From: Alphaproteobacteria bacterium
GTDB taxonomy: Bacteria > Pseudomonadota > Alphaproteobacteria > Sphingomonadales > Emcibacteraceae
Length of the DNA stretch: 64,000 nt
Direction of reading: 5' to 3'
Assembly: GCA_030428615.1 (NCBI GenBank)
Contig: JAUIDN010000015.1
Coordinates: 1-64,000, forward strand
Of this stretch, positions 43,615-53,759 are shown piece after piece (position 1 is the first letter of the stretch; each line of letters opens with the position of its first letter). The position numbers and the translations under genes were made by a program. The notes under the pieces were generated by a model. The model searched no databases and was not told the origin of the DNA. It was given only the letters and a program-made list of their open reading frames with translations.

Positions 43615-44175
43615 TCATTGACGGCCCGCGCGTTGTTTCCAAATTTGCACCGCAATCACGGTAACAAGAAATATTTTAATGATCATATCGAGATAAAATG
43701 GCGCCAACCAGAGTTCAACGATCTCTGGCCATGTTACACCAATGTGGGCTTTGCCCCATAACATGCCCATTACCTGCAACATTATTGATGCAATTGCGCA
43801 AGACCACGCAACACGCCAATAAAGCGCAACCGTCCCCATTTCTTTTATGTTAAATCTGATGTCCCGCGTTAAATACGATAAAACGATGGCAACAACGGGA
43901 AAACCGAATATGAAGCCAGCTGTCGGTCCTGTGAGAACACTTATTCCGGATCTGCCGTTGGCAAACACGGGCAACCCGACGAGCCCCATTAAAATATAGA
44001 AAATTATTGATAAAAGAGCATATTTCAACGGTAATACCAGCGCGATCAGAAATATCGCAACCGTCTGCAACGTCAAAGGAACCGGCTCTATCGGTATTGA
44101 TATTTGAGCAGATATCGCCGTCAATATTGCAAAACCAATCGATAAAAACAGATTATTACGTGCAGATTGCGTCAT
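43615..44175 (-). CDS. bioY: Biotin transporter BioY
   Basis: 186 residues with five to six membrane helices and the BioY motifs VPLTLQTVAIFL and LVGLPVFANGRSGISVLTGPTAGFI. It is the substrate-binding S component for biotin; BioM/BioN are not in the window, and solitary BioY or a shared ECF module is possible. Convergent with the glycerate kinase gene 6 bp away. Confidence 0.93.
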   Translation of the reverse strand: MTQSARNNLFLSIGFAILTAISAQISIPIEPVPLTLQTVAIFLIALVLPLKYALLSIIFYILMGLVGLPVFANGRSGISVLTGPTAGFIFGFPVVAIVLSYLTRDIRFNIKEMGTVALYWRVAWSCAIASIMLQVMGMLWGKAHIGVTWPEIVELWLAPFYLDMIIKIFLVTVIAVQIWKQRAGRQ

Positions 44176-44271
44176 GACGGTATCACTTCCTGCTCACGAA
44201 GGTATATAAAGTAGAATATTTTAAAATCGCATGATACTATAAATTTACAAACCTTCCGTTAATTTTATGGT

Positions 44272-45540
44272 TCACCCCGTTATATCATTTAACGCGTTTG
44301 CAAGTTTATCAGCATCTTCACGCGAATTATAAAGTGCGGGACTTACGCGAATACCGGCACCATTACTGATACCACCATTTGCCACGGTAAATATTCCATA
44401 CTTATCCGTCAGAAGTTTCACCAAATCCCTGTTTTCCTGATTACTGGTTTTGCCTTTAATTCTAAACGACGTGATCGCAGCATACATGCGTTCATCCTGC
44501 GGCGTCAGGATTTCAATATTTTCATTATCAATTACTTTATCCACCCATTGGTTTCTTAATGCGCGAAAACGTTTTTCGATATTTTTAATCCCGATATTTT
44601 CGCCAAAATCAAGTGCATCCGGAATGGTAAGTACAGATGCGAAGTTCATAGTGCCGGTATGTACCCGGGTACGGACATTGTCGTTATCCGGCGCCGCTTC
44701 ACCGCGAAGCGGATCAATATCAAGAACTCTATTTTTTCGAATATATAACATGCCTACCCCAATCGGCACGCCTATCCATTTATGTAGATTAAATCCGGCA
44801 AAATCCACATCAAGATCCTGAAAATCGAAGTCAAACTGTCCCCAGGAATGCGCCGCATCAAGAATGACATCAACACCACGGGACTTGGCCATTTTCACCA
44901 CTTCCTTCACAGGAGTAATCAACCCCGTACGATTGCTAACATGTGTCATGAGCATCATTTTACATTTGGGATGATCATCGAGCGCCTTTTCATATGCCGC
45001 TATGACATTTTCATATGATGCGGGCTCGGGAATGGCAATTGCAACAACATTGACGCCGCGATATGTTTTCAGATAACGCATTTCCGATTGCATACTGCCA
45101 TAATCAAGGTCCGCGTATATCACCGTATCGCCCGGTTCAAGTTTGTTATAGCCGTTGATAAGACTTTGCAGAGCTTCTGTCGCGTTGCGCGTCAGGACAA
45201 TTTCGTCGTTTCCTACGCCAAGCTTACGGGCAAGCCGATCAATAATTTTGTCATAATCCTGCCGGTAATGACGCCTCGCGTAGTATGAACTATTCTGGTT
45301 CACAAAATGGGTGTTTTGAATATAAGCCTGTGTAACCGGAATGGACATAATCCCCCAGTAGCCCGCCTCAAGGTTCGTAATTTCATCTGTCACATCATAC
45401 TGATTTCTTACGATCTGCCAAAAATTTTCATCATCCGCAGCACGTGACTGCTGCGCGAGACTTATCATTGGTGTACCAACCATCGACGCTGTTGCAAGCG
45501 CTGCTGTAGTTGTGAGAAACTGGCGTCTATCCATTTTCAT
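44272..45540 (-). CDS. Tat-exported class V aminotransferase-fold enzyme, copy B
   Basis: 422 residues. The N-terminus MKMDRRQFLTTTAALATAS is a twin-arginine signal. The mature part is a class V PLP fold like isopenicillin N epimerase: NATEALQSLINGYN, DVILDAAHSWGQFDFDF (PLP Asp and His) and FAGFNLHKWIG (Lys of the Schiff base). Reaction unknown; epimerase, aminotransferase or lyase are all possible. It begins one base from the end of its paralogue (TAATG overlap). Export of a PLP enzyme requires folded, cofactor-loaded transport, consistent with Tat. Confidence 0.85.
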   Translation of the reverse strand: MKMDRRQFLTTTAALATASMVGTPMISLAQQSRAADDENFWQIVRNQYDVTDEITNLEAGYWGIMSIPVTQAYIQNTHFVNQNSSYYARRHYRQDYDKIIDRLARKLGVGNDEIVLTRNATEALQSLINGYNKLEPGDTVIYADLDYGSMQSEMRYLKTYRGVNVVAIAIPEPASYENVIAAYEKALDDHPKCKMMLMTHVSNRTGLITPVKEVVKMAKSRGVDVILDAAHSWGQFDFDFQDLDVDFAGFNLHKWIGVPIGVGMLYIRKNRVLDIDPLRGEAAPDNDNVRTRVHTGTMNFASVLTIPDALDFGENIGIKNIEKRFRALRNQWVDKVIDNENIEILTPQDERMYAAITSFRIKGKTSNQENRDLVKLLTDKYGIFTVANGGISNGAGIRVSPALYNSREDADKLANALNDITG

Positions 45541-46820
45541 TATCCCATTTTGTTTACGATATCTTTTATTGCTGCTGCTAATGCATCCATATCTTCCAAG
45601 GAGCTATACAGTCCCGGTGATACCCGTATACCATTTAACTGCGGGATCGCCGCTGTATTAATAGCATAATCGGCCAAGAGCTGCCTGCCAAGCGCAGCAG
45701 CGTCTTTGTGCGCGTTAATCCGAAATGACGTGAGGCCGCAATGCATGCGTGGGTCTTCCGGGCTCAATATATCAACCCGATCATCATCAATAAATTCTTT
45801 CACCCAACGATGGCGAAGCGCCCTGAATCGTTTATCAATCGCTTTAATGCCAATGGCATCGACAAAATTCAATGCATCCCTAACAGACATCACCGCCGCC
45901 AGATTCATCGTGCCTGTCTGCACACGGTTATTAATATCATCATTTCCGGGCGGTCCCTTACTGCTTTTCGTATCAATATCCAACATCCGGTTTTTCTTGA
46001 TATACATAATCCCGACACCGAGGGGAGCACCAATCCATTTATGCAGATTAAAGCCAGCGAAATCGACGCCCTGATCAACAAAATCAAAGTCCATCTGTCC
46101 CCAGGAGTGAGCCATATCAACAATAACATCAGCACCATGGTTGCGCGCCATTGCCGATATTTCCTTTACCGGAAGAACAACGCCCGTTCTGTTAGCCATA
46201 TGTGTCAGCAATATGAGTTTGGTTTTCGGGTTGTCCTTTAATGCCTGTTCAAAAAGGCCAATTGTATTTTCATAAGACGCCGGATCCGGCATCTTCAATT
46301 CAACGACATTCGCTTTTCTATGAACCTTAAGATGACGCATTTCCGCAGCCATGCTGTAATAGGCCGCGTCCGCGTAAAGTACCGTGTCACCCGGTTCAAT
46401 CTTGTTATATCCGCTTATCAGGAGCTGCATAGATTCCGTTGCTCCGCGGGTAAATACAACTTCATCACTTCTCACGCCGAGCTTTGCAGCGATCATTTCA
46501 AGTATTTCACCGCGTTCAACGTAAAAATTACGCGCACTTGGTATAGCCGCCTTGCCATGGCCCACATAAAAAGAGCTATAGGCATTAATAAATTCGGAAT
46601 GTTTTGCAAATGCTTCGCGCACGGGTTCGGACATAATTCCCCAGTGTCCAGCATTTAAATTAATGAATTCGTCTGTGACCTTATACTGCGCCATGATGGT
46701 TTTCCAGTATGCTTCACTGTCCTTATCCATTGACATCTGCGCATTCGCGGCCACGGTTTTTGCCGCAATCGACATGCCCGCCAGCGCCGCAGTCGTTTGC
46801 ATAAATTTTCTTCTATCCAT
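45540..46820 (-). CDS. Tat-exported class V aminotransferase-fold enzyme, copy A
   Basis: 426 residues from ATG 46820, which has GGGAG 8 bp upstream; the start lies within the last codons of the symporter gene. Tat signal MDRRKFMQTTAALAGMS. PLP motifs: GATESMQLLISGYN, DVIVDMAHSWGQMDFDF and FAGFNLHKWIGAPLG. Its sequence is clearly paralogous to copy B through the whole length, so the pair arose by tandem duplication. Probable periplasmic action on an amino-acid derivative. Confidence 0.86.
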   Translation of the reverse strand: MDRRKFMQTTAALAGMSIAAKTVAANAQMSMDKDSEAYWKTIMAQYKVTDEFINLNAGHWGIMSEPVREAFAKHSEFINAYSSFYVGHGKAAIPSARNFYVERGEILEMIAAKLGVRSDEVVFTRGATESMQLLISGYNKIEPGDTVLYADAAYYSMAAEMRHLKVHRKANVVELKMPDPASYENTIGLFEQALKDNPKTKLILLTHMANRTGVVLPVKEISAMARNHGADVIVDMAHSWGQMDFDFVDQGVDFAGFNLHKWIGAPLGVGIMYIKKNRMLDIDTKSSKGPPGNDDINNRVQTGTMNLAAVMSVRDALNFVDAIGIKAIDKRFRALRHRWVKEFIDDDRVDILSPEDPRMHCGLTSFRINAHKDAAALGRQLLADYAINTAAIPQLNGIRVSPGLYSSLEDMDALAAAIKDIVNKMG

Positions 46821-48354
46821 TTTTGTTCTCCCTATTATCAATCATTTGCAAATCATTATTATATTTGTTTGCCAGTGCTGCGTCCGGTTTCATAATACTC
46901 ACTATATAGCCAACAACAAAAGAAAATAAAAAAGCGGGTGGCATGGTTTCCATAGCGACAAAGTAACCACCAATACCATCCATTTCAGAAAACACAAACT
47001 TCGCCAGAATTGTCATCGAAAACCCGGCGATCATGGCAGCAATGGCGCCACGTGCTGTGAATCCTTTCCAGAATAAAGACATAATCACCATAGGGCAAAA
47101 TGTTGCCGCGATTCCGGACCAGCCAAAAATGACAAACCAGAATATAGTCCGTGTTGGCGATACGAAGGACACGATAAGAGCAATTCCAAGGGCGAACACA
47201 GCGAAAAAAATCGTTAGCCAACGAGAAAGCTGCGCCGATTTTTCCCCGTCCAGTTCGGCATTAAACATTTTGCGATAAATGTCATGGGTAATTGAACCGG
47301 CAGCAACGATCAACAATGATGACACCGTTGACATGATGGCGGATAATACAGCGGCAACATAAAGCCCCACCAGAAACAATGGAAACACATATTCAACCAG
47401 CGTCGGCAGGACATTCTGCGCTCCATTTCCAAGAGTTGCGGCAGGGTCATCTCCGGCTTCTATAAACAGGTAACGTCCAAGGACACCGATGCTCACGGCG
47501 GAAGCATCAACCAAAAATGTAAAACCAAGCGCAACCCACCGGCCACGTTTTATTTCTTCAAGGTCCTTAATAGCAAGGAAGCGGGCAAACACCTGTGGGG
47601 AGCCTAAAAACCCTAACCCGATAAGCATCATACCCAGTACGATGGCAAAATTCATCGGTGTGAAGCCACCATTACCCCATATATTTACAAGACCGGGATC
47701 AATGCTGTGCAATGTTTCATATACATGGTCATTCGGCCCCAACATAAGGTAAGCCACGAGCGGCAAAGCAACCAGGCTGACCACCATAACGGCCCCCTGA
47801 AACATATCCGTCCAGGCGACAGCAATGAAGCCGCCTATCACGCTGTAGATGACAACAATTAAAAATCCGACAACCGCACCCATGTGATAATCCCATGCCA
47901 GGAAACGTTCGAATGCGGAGCCCGTCGCGTCAATTTGCGCGCTTATATAGATCAGAATAAATATCGCGAGAGAAACGGACGCAACCAGCCGTAAAGTGTG
48001 TGTGTTGGTGCGAAAACGGCTGACGAGGTAATCCGTCATGGTGATACTGTCATAGTGATCCGTTAGTTTTTTATAGCGTTCCGCCATCAGAAACCACGCC
48101 ACAGCCACACCAAACATTTCACCGACCACCACCCAGTAAGCGCTAAACCCGACCATTGCCCCCATACCGGTTACACCAAGAAGCAACCACGCGCTTTCGC
48201 CCGTTGCCTGCGCAGAAAAGGCGGCAACCCAGAACCCGAGTGTTTTATTACCGGTCACATAGTCTTTAATATTTCGGATGCGTTTCGAAGCCACAAGGCT
48301 CAGTAAAATCAACACTACAAGATACAAAAAGAGCATTGAATATTTTTCGACCAT
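46813..48354 (-). CDS. Sodium:solute symporter (SSS/PutP-like)
   Basis: 513 residues, about 13 membrane helices. Motifs of the SSS family: RIRNIKDYVTGNKTLGFWV, AFSAQATGESAWLLLG, GGFIAVAWTDMFQGAVMV. Closest in pattern to proline/amino-acid symporters. Its last 8 bp overlap the start of aminotransferase copy A, so the three genes form one operon: the transporter likely imports the product of, or the compound related to, the exported enzymes. Substrate inferred only. Confidence 0.9.
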   Translation of the reverse strand: MVEKYSMLFLYLVVLILLSLVASKRIRNIKDYVTGNKTLGFWVAAFSAQATGESAWLLLGVTGMGAMVGFSAYWVVVGEMFGVAVAWFLMAERYKKLTDHYDSITMTDYLVSRFRTNTHTLRLVASVSLAIFILIYISAQIDATGSAFERFLAWDYHMGAVVGFLIVVIYSVIGGFIAVAWTDMFQGAVMVVSLVALPLVAYLMLGPNDHVYETLHSIDPGLVNIWGNGGFTPMNFAIVLGMMLIGLGFLGSPQVFARFLAIKDLEEIKRGRWVALGFTFLVDASAVSIGVLGRYLFIEAGDDPAATLGNGAQNVLPTLVEYVFPLFLVGLYVAAVLSAIMSTVSSLLIVAAGSITHDIYRKMFNAELDGEKSAQLSRWLTIFFAVFALGIALIVSFVSPTRTIFWFVIFGWSGIAATFCPMVIMSLFWKGFTARGAIAAMIAGFSMTILAKFVFSEMDGIGGYFVAMETMPPAFLFSFVVGYIVSIMKPDAALANKYNNDLQMIDNRENKNG

Positions 48355-48479
48355 CGTCTTTTTTTTCCCGTCCCCATATTTTTGGTTTTATTTTTATGGA
48401 TAGTACCCTAGCATTATTTCCGGAAAATTATAGATATTTATACGAATTTTAAGCCACAAAATAACAAGGGGAAGACGCT

Positions 48480-50258
48480 TTGACCAATGATCAGTACAGC
48501 ATTATCATAATTCTGGTGGGGGTATTCATCTTTTTTCTCTGGGGGCGATGGCGGTATGATGTCGTTGCTTTCAGTGCTTTAATGGTCAGTGTGCTTTCAG
48601 GGGTTATTACGCCGGATAATGCATTTAACGGATTTTCACATCCCGCTGTGATAACGGTTGCGGCGGTTCTTGTCATCAGCAGCGGGCTGGCCGTCGCGGG
48701 GGTAATTGACAGAATTGCGCATATCGTCGTGCCACCATTAAAAAGTCTGTTTTTGCAGATATCTGTCATGGCCAGCTTTTCGGCAATATTATCAGCACTC
48801 ATGAATAATGTGGCGGCGCTTGCGCTTCTGATGCCGGCAACCATTGACAGCGCAAAAAAGGCTAAGAGATCACCCGCGCTTTTGCTTATGCCGCTTTCAT
48901 TCGGGTCGATACTTGGTGGTTTAATCACCTTGATCGGCACACCACCGAATATCGTGATCGCCCATTACCGGGAAACTGTCGCCGGGGAGCCGTTTTCCAT
49001 GTTTGATTTCTCACCCGTGGGTGTTGTTGTGGCTTTTGTCGGGGTTATTTTTCTTGGCCTTGTGGGATGGCGTTTCCTGCCAAAGGACAGGCAAGCCAAA
49101 ACCGCCACAGACGAGCTTTACGATATTGATGATTATGTCGCGGAATGTGTCGTTGCGGAGGGGTCGGCAGCGATCGGGCAGAAAGTAAAGGACATTGACG
49201 ATATTGCCGATAGCTGTGACGTTCGTATCGCGGGTCTTATTCGTGGCGGCAAACGCATCCTTCGTTTAAGCCGGACGCGGGTTATCAAGGAAAAAGATAT
49301 TCTGATCATGAAAGCAGGCCCCAAGGAACTGGATAGTTTCGCGCATAAACTGGGACTTGAAATTAAGGGTGGCGACTATGACAAGTCATTATTTTCAAAT
49401 GATGATGTCTCCCTTCAGGAGGCGGTGGTTTCTGCGGACAGCCGGGTCATCGGGCGAAAAATCGGTGAAATCCGGTTAAAGTCGCGCTCAGCGCTTAATC
49501 TTCTGGGTGTTTCACGCCAGGGACAGAATATAAACCACGAACTTCATAAATTGATATTTAAAGCGGGAGACGTGCTTTTGCTGCAAGGGGATAGCGATAG
49601 TATGTCAAAATCGATGGACAGGCTTGGACTGCTACCACTGGCGGGCCGGGGCTTTAATATGGGGAAACGCCGCCATGCGGGGATCGCCATATTACTACTT
49701 GCCGGAGCGATTGGTGCGGCAGCAACGGGGCTGACCAGTCTTACTATTTCATTGGCCATTGCCGCCCTTGGCATGGTGTTGTTTGCCATCATTCCGCTAC
49801 GAGATCTTTATAACACCATTGATTGGCCAGTGATTATTCTTGTGGGATCAATGATCCCGATTGGCGGTGCGCTTGAAACCACGGGAACGACGGACCTTAT
49901 TGCGGCGGGGATACTTAACCTTTCGGAAGGCTATTCAGCCTTTGTCGTACTCTCGGTGCTTTTTGTTGTCACTATGACCCTATCCGACCTTATGAATAAT
50001 GTGGCAACAGCGGTGATGATGGCGCCCATTGCGGTCAGCATGGCAAATAGTTTGGGCGCCAACCCGGACAGTTTCCTGATGGCGGTAGCGGTGTCTTCGT
50101 CCTGCGCGTTTCTCACTCCGATCGGGCACAAAAACAATGCCCTGATCATGGGGCCGGGCGGATACCGGTTTGGCGATTACTGGCGCATGGGACTGCCGCT
50201 TGAGATCATTATTACAATCGTTGCCCTGCCGATGATTGCACTGGTCTGGCCGCTTTAG
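48480..50258 (+). CDS. SLC13/DASS-type permease with two RCK_C domains
   Basis: 592 residues from a TTG start with GGGGA 8 bp upstream. Two membrane halves (about 1-190 and 400-592), each with the family Asn-Asn motif (ALMNNVAALALLMP; DLMNNVATAVMMAP), flank two TrkA/RCK C-terminal domains (about 210-290 and 300-385). Such proteins carry sulfate, dicarboxylates or other anions, with RCK_C sensing a ligand. The gene looks more G+C-rich than the flagellar block. Convergent with the rhodanese gene (4-bp overlap), whose family could point to sulfur anions. Confidence 0.88.
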   Translation: MTNDQYSIIIILVGVFIFFLWGRWRYDVVAFSALMVSVLSGVITPDNAFNGFSHPAVITVAAVLVISSGLAVAGVIDRIAHIVVPPLKSLFLQISVMASFSAILSALMNNVAALALLMPATIDSAKKAKRSPALLLMPLSFGSILGGLITLIGTPPNIVIAHYRETVAGEPFSMFDFSPVGVVVAFVGVIFLGLVGWRFLPKDRQAKTATDELYDIDDYVAECVVAEGSAAIGQKVKDIDDIADSCDVRIAGLIRGGKRILRLSRTRVIKEKDILIMKAGPKELDSFAHKLGLEIKGGDYDKSLFSNDDVSLQEAVVSADSRVIGRKIGEIRLKSRSALNLLGVSRQGQNINHELHKLIFKAGDVLLLQGDSDSMSKSMDRLGLLPLAGRGFNMGKRRHAGIAILLLAGAIGAAATGLTSLTISLAIAALGMVLFAIIPLRDLYNTIDWPVIILVGSMIPIGGALETTGTTDLIAAGILNLSEGYSAFVVLSVLFVVTMTLSDLMNNVATAVMMAPIAVSMANSLGANPDSFLMAVAVSSSCAFLTPIGHKNNALIMGPGGYRFGDYWRMGLPLEIIITIVALPMIALVWPL

Positions 50259-51808
50259 GGTTTTAGAGGGTTTAGAGTGCTTTTTTCCTGCTCGTCCATC
50301 TGATCAAGAAGGCCCGTTTCCCAGCGCAGATATTCGCGGGCATGTTCCATGTTGCCGCTATGGCGGGCATGGGTATGAAAAAGAAAATCAATCCGGTCCT
50401 CATCGGGCGGATCATCCGGCGTTGAGACAGTTTTGATCCCGGCCGCTTTCCAGTCGTCGGGCTCCGTCAGGGATATGGCCCCCTTGCCGCCGAGGTCTTT
50501 GAGCGCATAAGTCGCTGTGAGCAATTCAGATGCAATGACAATGATATTCCCTTTGACGACAATCTGGTCGAGCTTCGGCCTTATGGACCAGACAGCACCA
50601 TCGATATGGGCGTTTCGATAATCTTCGCTTGATCTTATATCAACAATTGTGACATCGCCCGCCATTTTATTTTTCAGCTCATTGGAATCGATCAGGATCA
50701 GGCCGGAAACGTCGATTTCAATTTCATCAATTTTTACAAGTTCCTTCACCGTGCTCTCATCAAGCAACACGGCTTCATGCCCCATCCCGCGCAACCAGAT
50801 CACGGTCATTACCCCCCGGATACGGTGATTATCATAAATCACAATGCGGGCATTGCGGGTTGCAAACCACTGGTCCGTAGCCTGAACAAGCTGACCGCCC
50901 GGCGCATGCCTGAAGCCATCGGGGTGGCCTGCTTCATATTCTTCGCGTGTTCTGATATCAAATTTAAAGGTGGTTCTGTTCTCATCATCATCCCATTTTG
51001 ACAGAGTTTCCCTATCAATAACGGAGATATCATAATCCTCTATAAGCTGGTCAGCTTTCGCGCGTGCTGCGGCAACAACATCGTCCGAAAGTTCATCCGG
51101 ATAGGATCTGCTGGCGCCATATTCAAGTTCCAGTCCGGCAAGCCGCCAGCCCATGGTACCATTTTCAAGGGCGTAAATTTTATTGGGAAGACCCAGAATA
51201 TTCAACGACTGCGCACCGATCAGGCTTCTTGTCCGACCGGCACAATTAACAATGATATCCGCATCCGGATTATCCAGCATGGCTCTATACCTCAAACTGA
51301 GTTCCGCATTCGGACATGATGTGGACGACGGAATGGTCATTCGCCGATATTCTTCCGGCGTACGGCCATCAAGCAGTATGAAATTATCATCACCCGCGTC
51401 CATACGCGCTTTCAGTTGTTCTGCGGTTATGGAGGTGGTTCCCAATTCATGTTCGACAACCTCACCGAATGATTTGGAAGGCGCGCTTATCCCTTCATAA
51501 AGGGCATACCCCGCTTCTTTCCACGCTGTAACACCATCCTTAAGGACAATAACATTGTCATATCCGAGTTCTTCAAGCCTTTGGGCCGCTTTTTCCGAAA
51601 CCCCATCACCGTTATCAATCAGAATTGTCCTCGTCGTCGGTCGGGGAACAAAAAGACCTATTCTGGCTTCAAGAATGCTATAGGGAACGTGAGATACGAA
51701 AAAAGGATGCCCGTGGCCATAGTCGGCATTTTCACGCACATCAATGAATGCAGCTTCCTCGTTTCCGGAAAGTAGCCGTTTTACGTCATTTGCTGATTTA
51801 TATTTCAT
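50255..51808 (-). CDS. Four-domain rhodanese protein
   Basis: 517 residues, cytoplasmic, with four rhodanese-like domains at about 1-105, 125-230, 265-385 and 390-475. Only the second has a catalytic Cys loop (IVNCAGRTRS); the others read LIDNGDG, IYDNHRIRG and VIASELL at that place and are probably structural. It resembles multi-domain sulfurtransferases linked to cysteine or thiol metabolism. It is the last gene of the ten-gene minus-strand run, 3 bp after TPR copy 1. Confidence 0.87.
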   Translation of the reverse strand: MKYKSANDVKRLLSGNEEAAFIDVRENADYGHGHPFFVSHVPYSILEARIGLFVPRPTTRTILIDNGDGVSEKAAQRLEELGYDNVIVLKDGVTAWKEAGYALYEGISAPSKSFGEVVEHELGTTSITAEQLKARMDAGDDNFILLDGRTPEEYRRMTIPSSTSCPNAELSLRYRAMLDNPDADIIVNCAGRTRSLIGAQSLNILGLPNKIYALENGTMGWRLAGLELEYGASRSYPDELSDDVVAAARAKADQLIEDYDISVIDRETLSKWDDDENRTTFKFDIRTREEYEAGHPDGFRHAPGGQLVQATDQWFATRNARIVIYDNHRIRGVMTVIWLRGMGHEAVLLDESTVKELVKIDEIEIDVSGLILIDSNELKNKMAGDVTIVDIRSSEDYRNAHIDGAVWSIRPKLDQIVVKGNIIVIASELLTATYALKDLGGKGAISLTEPDDWKAAGIKTVSTPDDPPDEDRIDFLFHTHARHSGNMEHAREYLRWETGLLDQMDEQEKSTLNPLKP

Positions 51809-51811
51809 GAT

Positions 51812-52798
51812 CTACCTTAAACTTAAATCTACCTCTGCGGCGATAAAACCAAAGGCACTCCAACTATCTGTTTCCATGAAACGCTCCATCAGATCATATG
51901 CCCTTTCCTCATCACCATTATAAAGGAACCAGTTCGCCACACCATAGGCAACAGCCGCACCGCTGGGGTCATTGGGGTCAATATTAACCAGGTCTTCCGG
52001 CGGAATGTCGCCTTTATACATCAGTGTCAGATTATGATATGACATGTTTTCAATGATTGTCATATCCTTGTGGATATTAGCGACCGAGGCCTGTGCTTCT
52101 TCATCGCGACCCAAACGACGAAGGATCATATATATCCAGTGCGCAGTGGAGACAATATTATCATCATTTAAACCAAGGTCCTGCCCCGCCTGAAAAGCCG
52201 CGAGCGCTTTTTCGTAATCCTGCTTCAGATAATATGAAAGGCCCAAATGGTAATAAATGTTGCTATGGGTACTGGTCAGGAAAATACCTTGCGGGTTTGG
52301 TGCCCCATCGGGTTCGATCTTATCTTCTGTTCCCTGAATAAGCTTTTCAGCCATTTCATAATCGGCAACAGCACGATCAAGTTCACGGATGCTGATATAC
52401 CGATGGCCACGGTGGCGGTACATGCGCGCGTCTTCGGGAAATTTCTGAATACCTTCAGTAAATATTTCGATGGCGCGGCGATAATCACCAGTGTAGGCAA
52501 CACGGCGACCATACCAGATGATATTATCCGCGTTCATTGGATCAGCATCATAATCTGCTTTCGCCGCTGCAAGATTATCGAGTAGCGCCTGGCTTGGCTC
52601 ACGCGGGTAAAGCGGTTTACCCAGAAGCGACATTGCCTGTGCCCCTTCAGGCACATCGGCAAACAGTTTTGGGGTTGCCGCCATTTCTGCGCTCGCACTG
52701 TCTTCCTGACCGCTCACCGCTTCTTCTGTGTCCGTATTTTCTCCGGAACACGAAGCCAACATCGCCGCAGCCGCGATCATCAAAAATTTATATTTCAT
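51812..52798 (-). CDS. TPR lipoprotein, copy 1
   Basis: 328 residues. Lipoprotein signal with LASCSG (Cys16), an acidic linker, then DVPEGAQAMSLLGKPL and TPR-like repeats (ADNIIWYGRRVAYTGDYRRAI; ARMYRHRGHRYISIRELDRAV; IYYHLGLSYYLKQDYEKAL). Two paralogues are nearby (copies 2 and 3). AAAGGGAG precedes the ATG. Function unknown; being outside the cytoplasm and in an uptake operon suggests a scaffold for exported enzymes or transport components. Confidence 0.85.
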   Translation of the reverse strand: MKYKFLMIAAAAMLASCSGENTDTEEAVSGQEDSASAEMAATPKLFADVPEGAQAMSLLGKPLYPREPSQALLDNLAAAKADYDADPMNADNIIWYGRRVAYTGDYRRAIEIFTEGIQKFPEDARMYRHRGHRYISIRELDRAVADYEMAEKLIQGTEDKIEPDGAPNPQGIFLTSTHSNIYYHLGLSYYLKQDYEKALAAFQAGQDLGLNDDNIVSTAHWIYMILRRLGRDEEAQASVANIHKDMTIIENMSYHNLTLMYKGDIPPEDLVNIDPNDPSGAAVAYGVANWFLYNGDEERAYDLMERFMETDSWSAFGFIAAEVDLSLR

Positions 52799-52824
52799 TT
52801 CAGCTCCCTTTTTTTATTTTAATT

Positions 52825-53748
52825 TTATTTTCTCATTTTAAGGTCAACTTCGGCCGCAATAAAACCGAATGAACCCCACGAATTTGTTTTTATGAATTTT
52901 TCCATAAGGTCATATGCGCGTTCTTCATCACCATTATAAAGAAACCAGTTCGCAACACCATATGTAATGCTGGCTCCCGCCGGAATATTCGGGTCTGCGT
53001 TTAAGACTTCTTCCTCCGGCACCTCACCCTTATAAAACATATCAAGTTTATGGTAGTTATGAACTTCAATGATATTCATATCGGCATCAACATAATCAAG
53101 TGCTGCTTTCGCTTCGACGTCGCGACCAAGCCGCCTCAAATTCATGTAAATCCAATGTGTGGTGGATGCCGTGTTATCATCATTTAAATTCAAATCACGT
53201 CCCATTTTATAGACCCGCAATGAATTTTCAAAATCATGTTTCAAATAGTAAGCTAAACCAAGGTGGTAATATATATTGCTGTGTGTGCTGGTGACCGGTA
53301 TACCCGCCGGGTTTGGTGCCCCGTCCGGTTCTATTTTATCCTGTTCTCCCTTAATAAGGCTCACTGCAATTTCGAAATCCTCAATCGCGCGGTCAAATTC
53401 ACGAATGGTGATGTAGCGGTGACCGCGGTGGCGGTACATACGTGCATCGGTCGGATGTTTGCGAATACCTTCAGAAAAGATCAGGATGGCACGGCGGAAA
53501 TCACCCGTATAGGCGACACGACGTCCATACCAGATGATATTGTCTGCATTATCCGGGTCAACGTCGTATTTTGCTTTTGCTGCCGCAAGATTATCAAGCA
53601 GTTTCTGACTGGGTGCAGGCATCGTCAGCGATTTTCCAAACAGGGATACCGCTTGCGCCCCTTCGGGTACGTCCGGCAGCAGATGGGACTGCGAATACGC
53701 ATTCGAAAAACAACAAAACACAAAAATTACAGCTATCAATTTTTTCAT
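52825..53748 (-). CDS. Exported TPR protein, copy 2
   Basis: 307 residues with a normal signal peptide (1-19, ending SNAYSQS), no lipobox, then DVPEGAQAVSLFGKSL and the same TPR array as copy 1, conserved almost throughout (YGRRVAYTGDFRRAI; YRHRGHRYITIREFDRAI). It lacks the acidic linker of copy 1. 11 bp after cutC, 26 bp before copy 1. Confidence 0.85.
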   Translation of the reverse strand: MKKLIAVIFVFCCFSNAYSQSHLLPDVPEGAQAVSLFGKSLTMPAPSQKLLDNLAAAKAKYDVDPDNADNIIWYGRRVAYTGDFRRAILIFSEGIRKHPTDARMYRHRGHRYITIREFDRAIEDFEIAVSLIKGEQDKIEPDGAPNPAGIPVTSTHSNIYYHLGLAYYLKHDFENSLRVYKMGRDLNLNDDNTASTTHWIYMNLRRLGRDVEAKAALDYVDADMNIIEVHNYHKLDMFYKGEVPEEEVLNADPNIPAGASITYGVANWFLYNGDEERAYDLMEKFIKTNSWGSFGFIAAEVDLKMRK

Positions 53749-53759
53749 ATTTTTATTCC

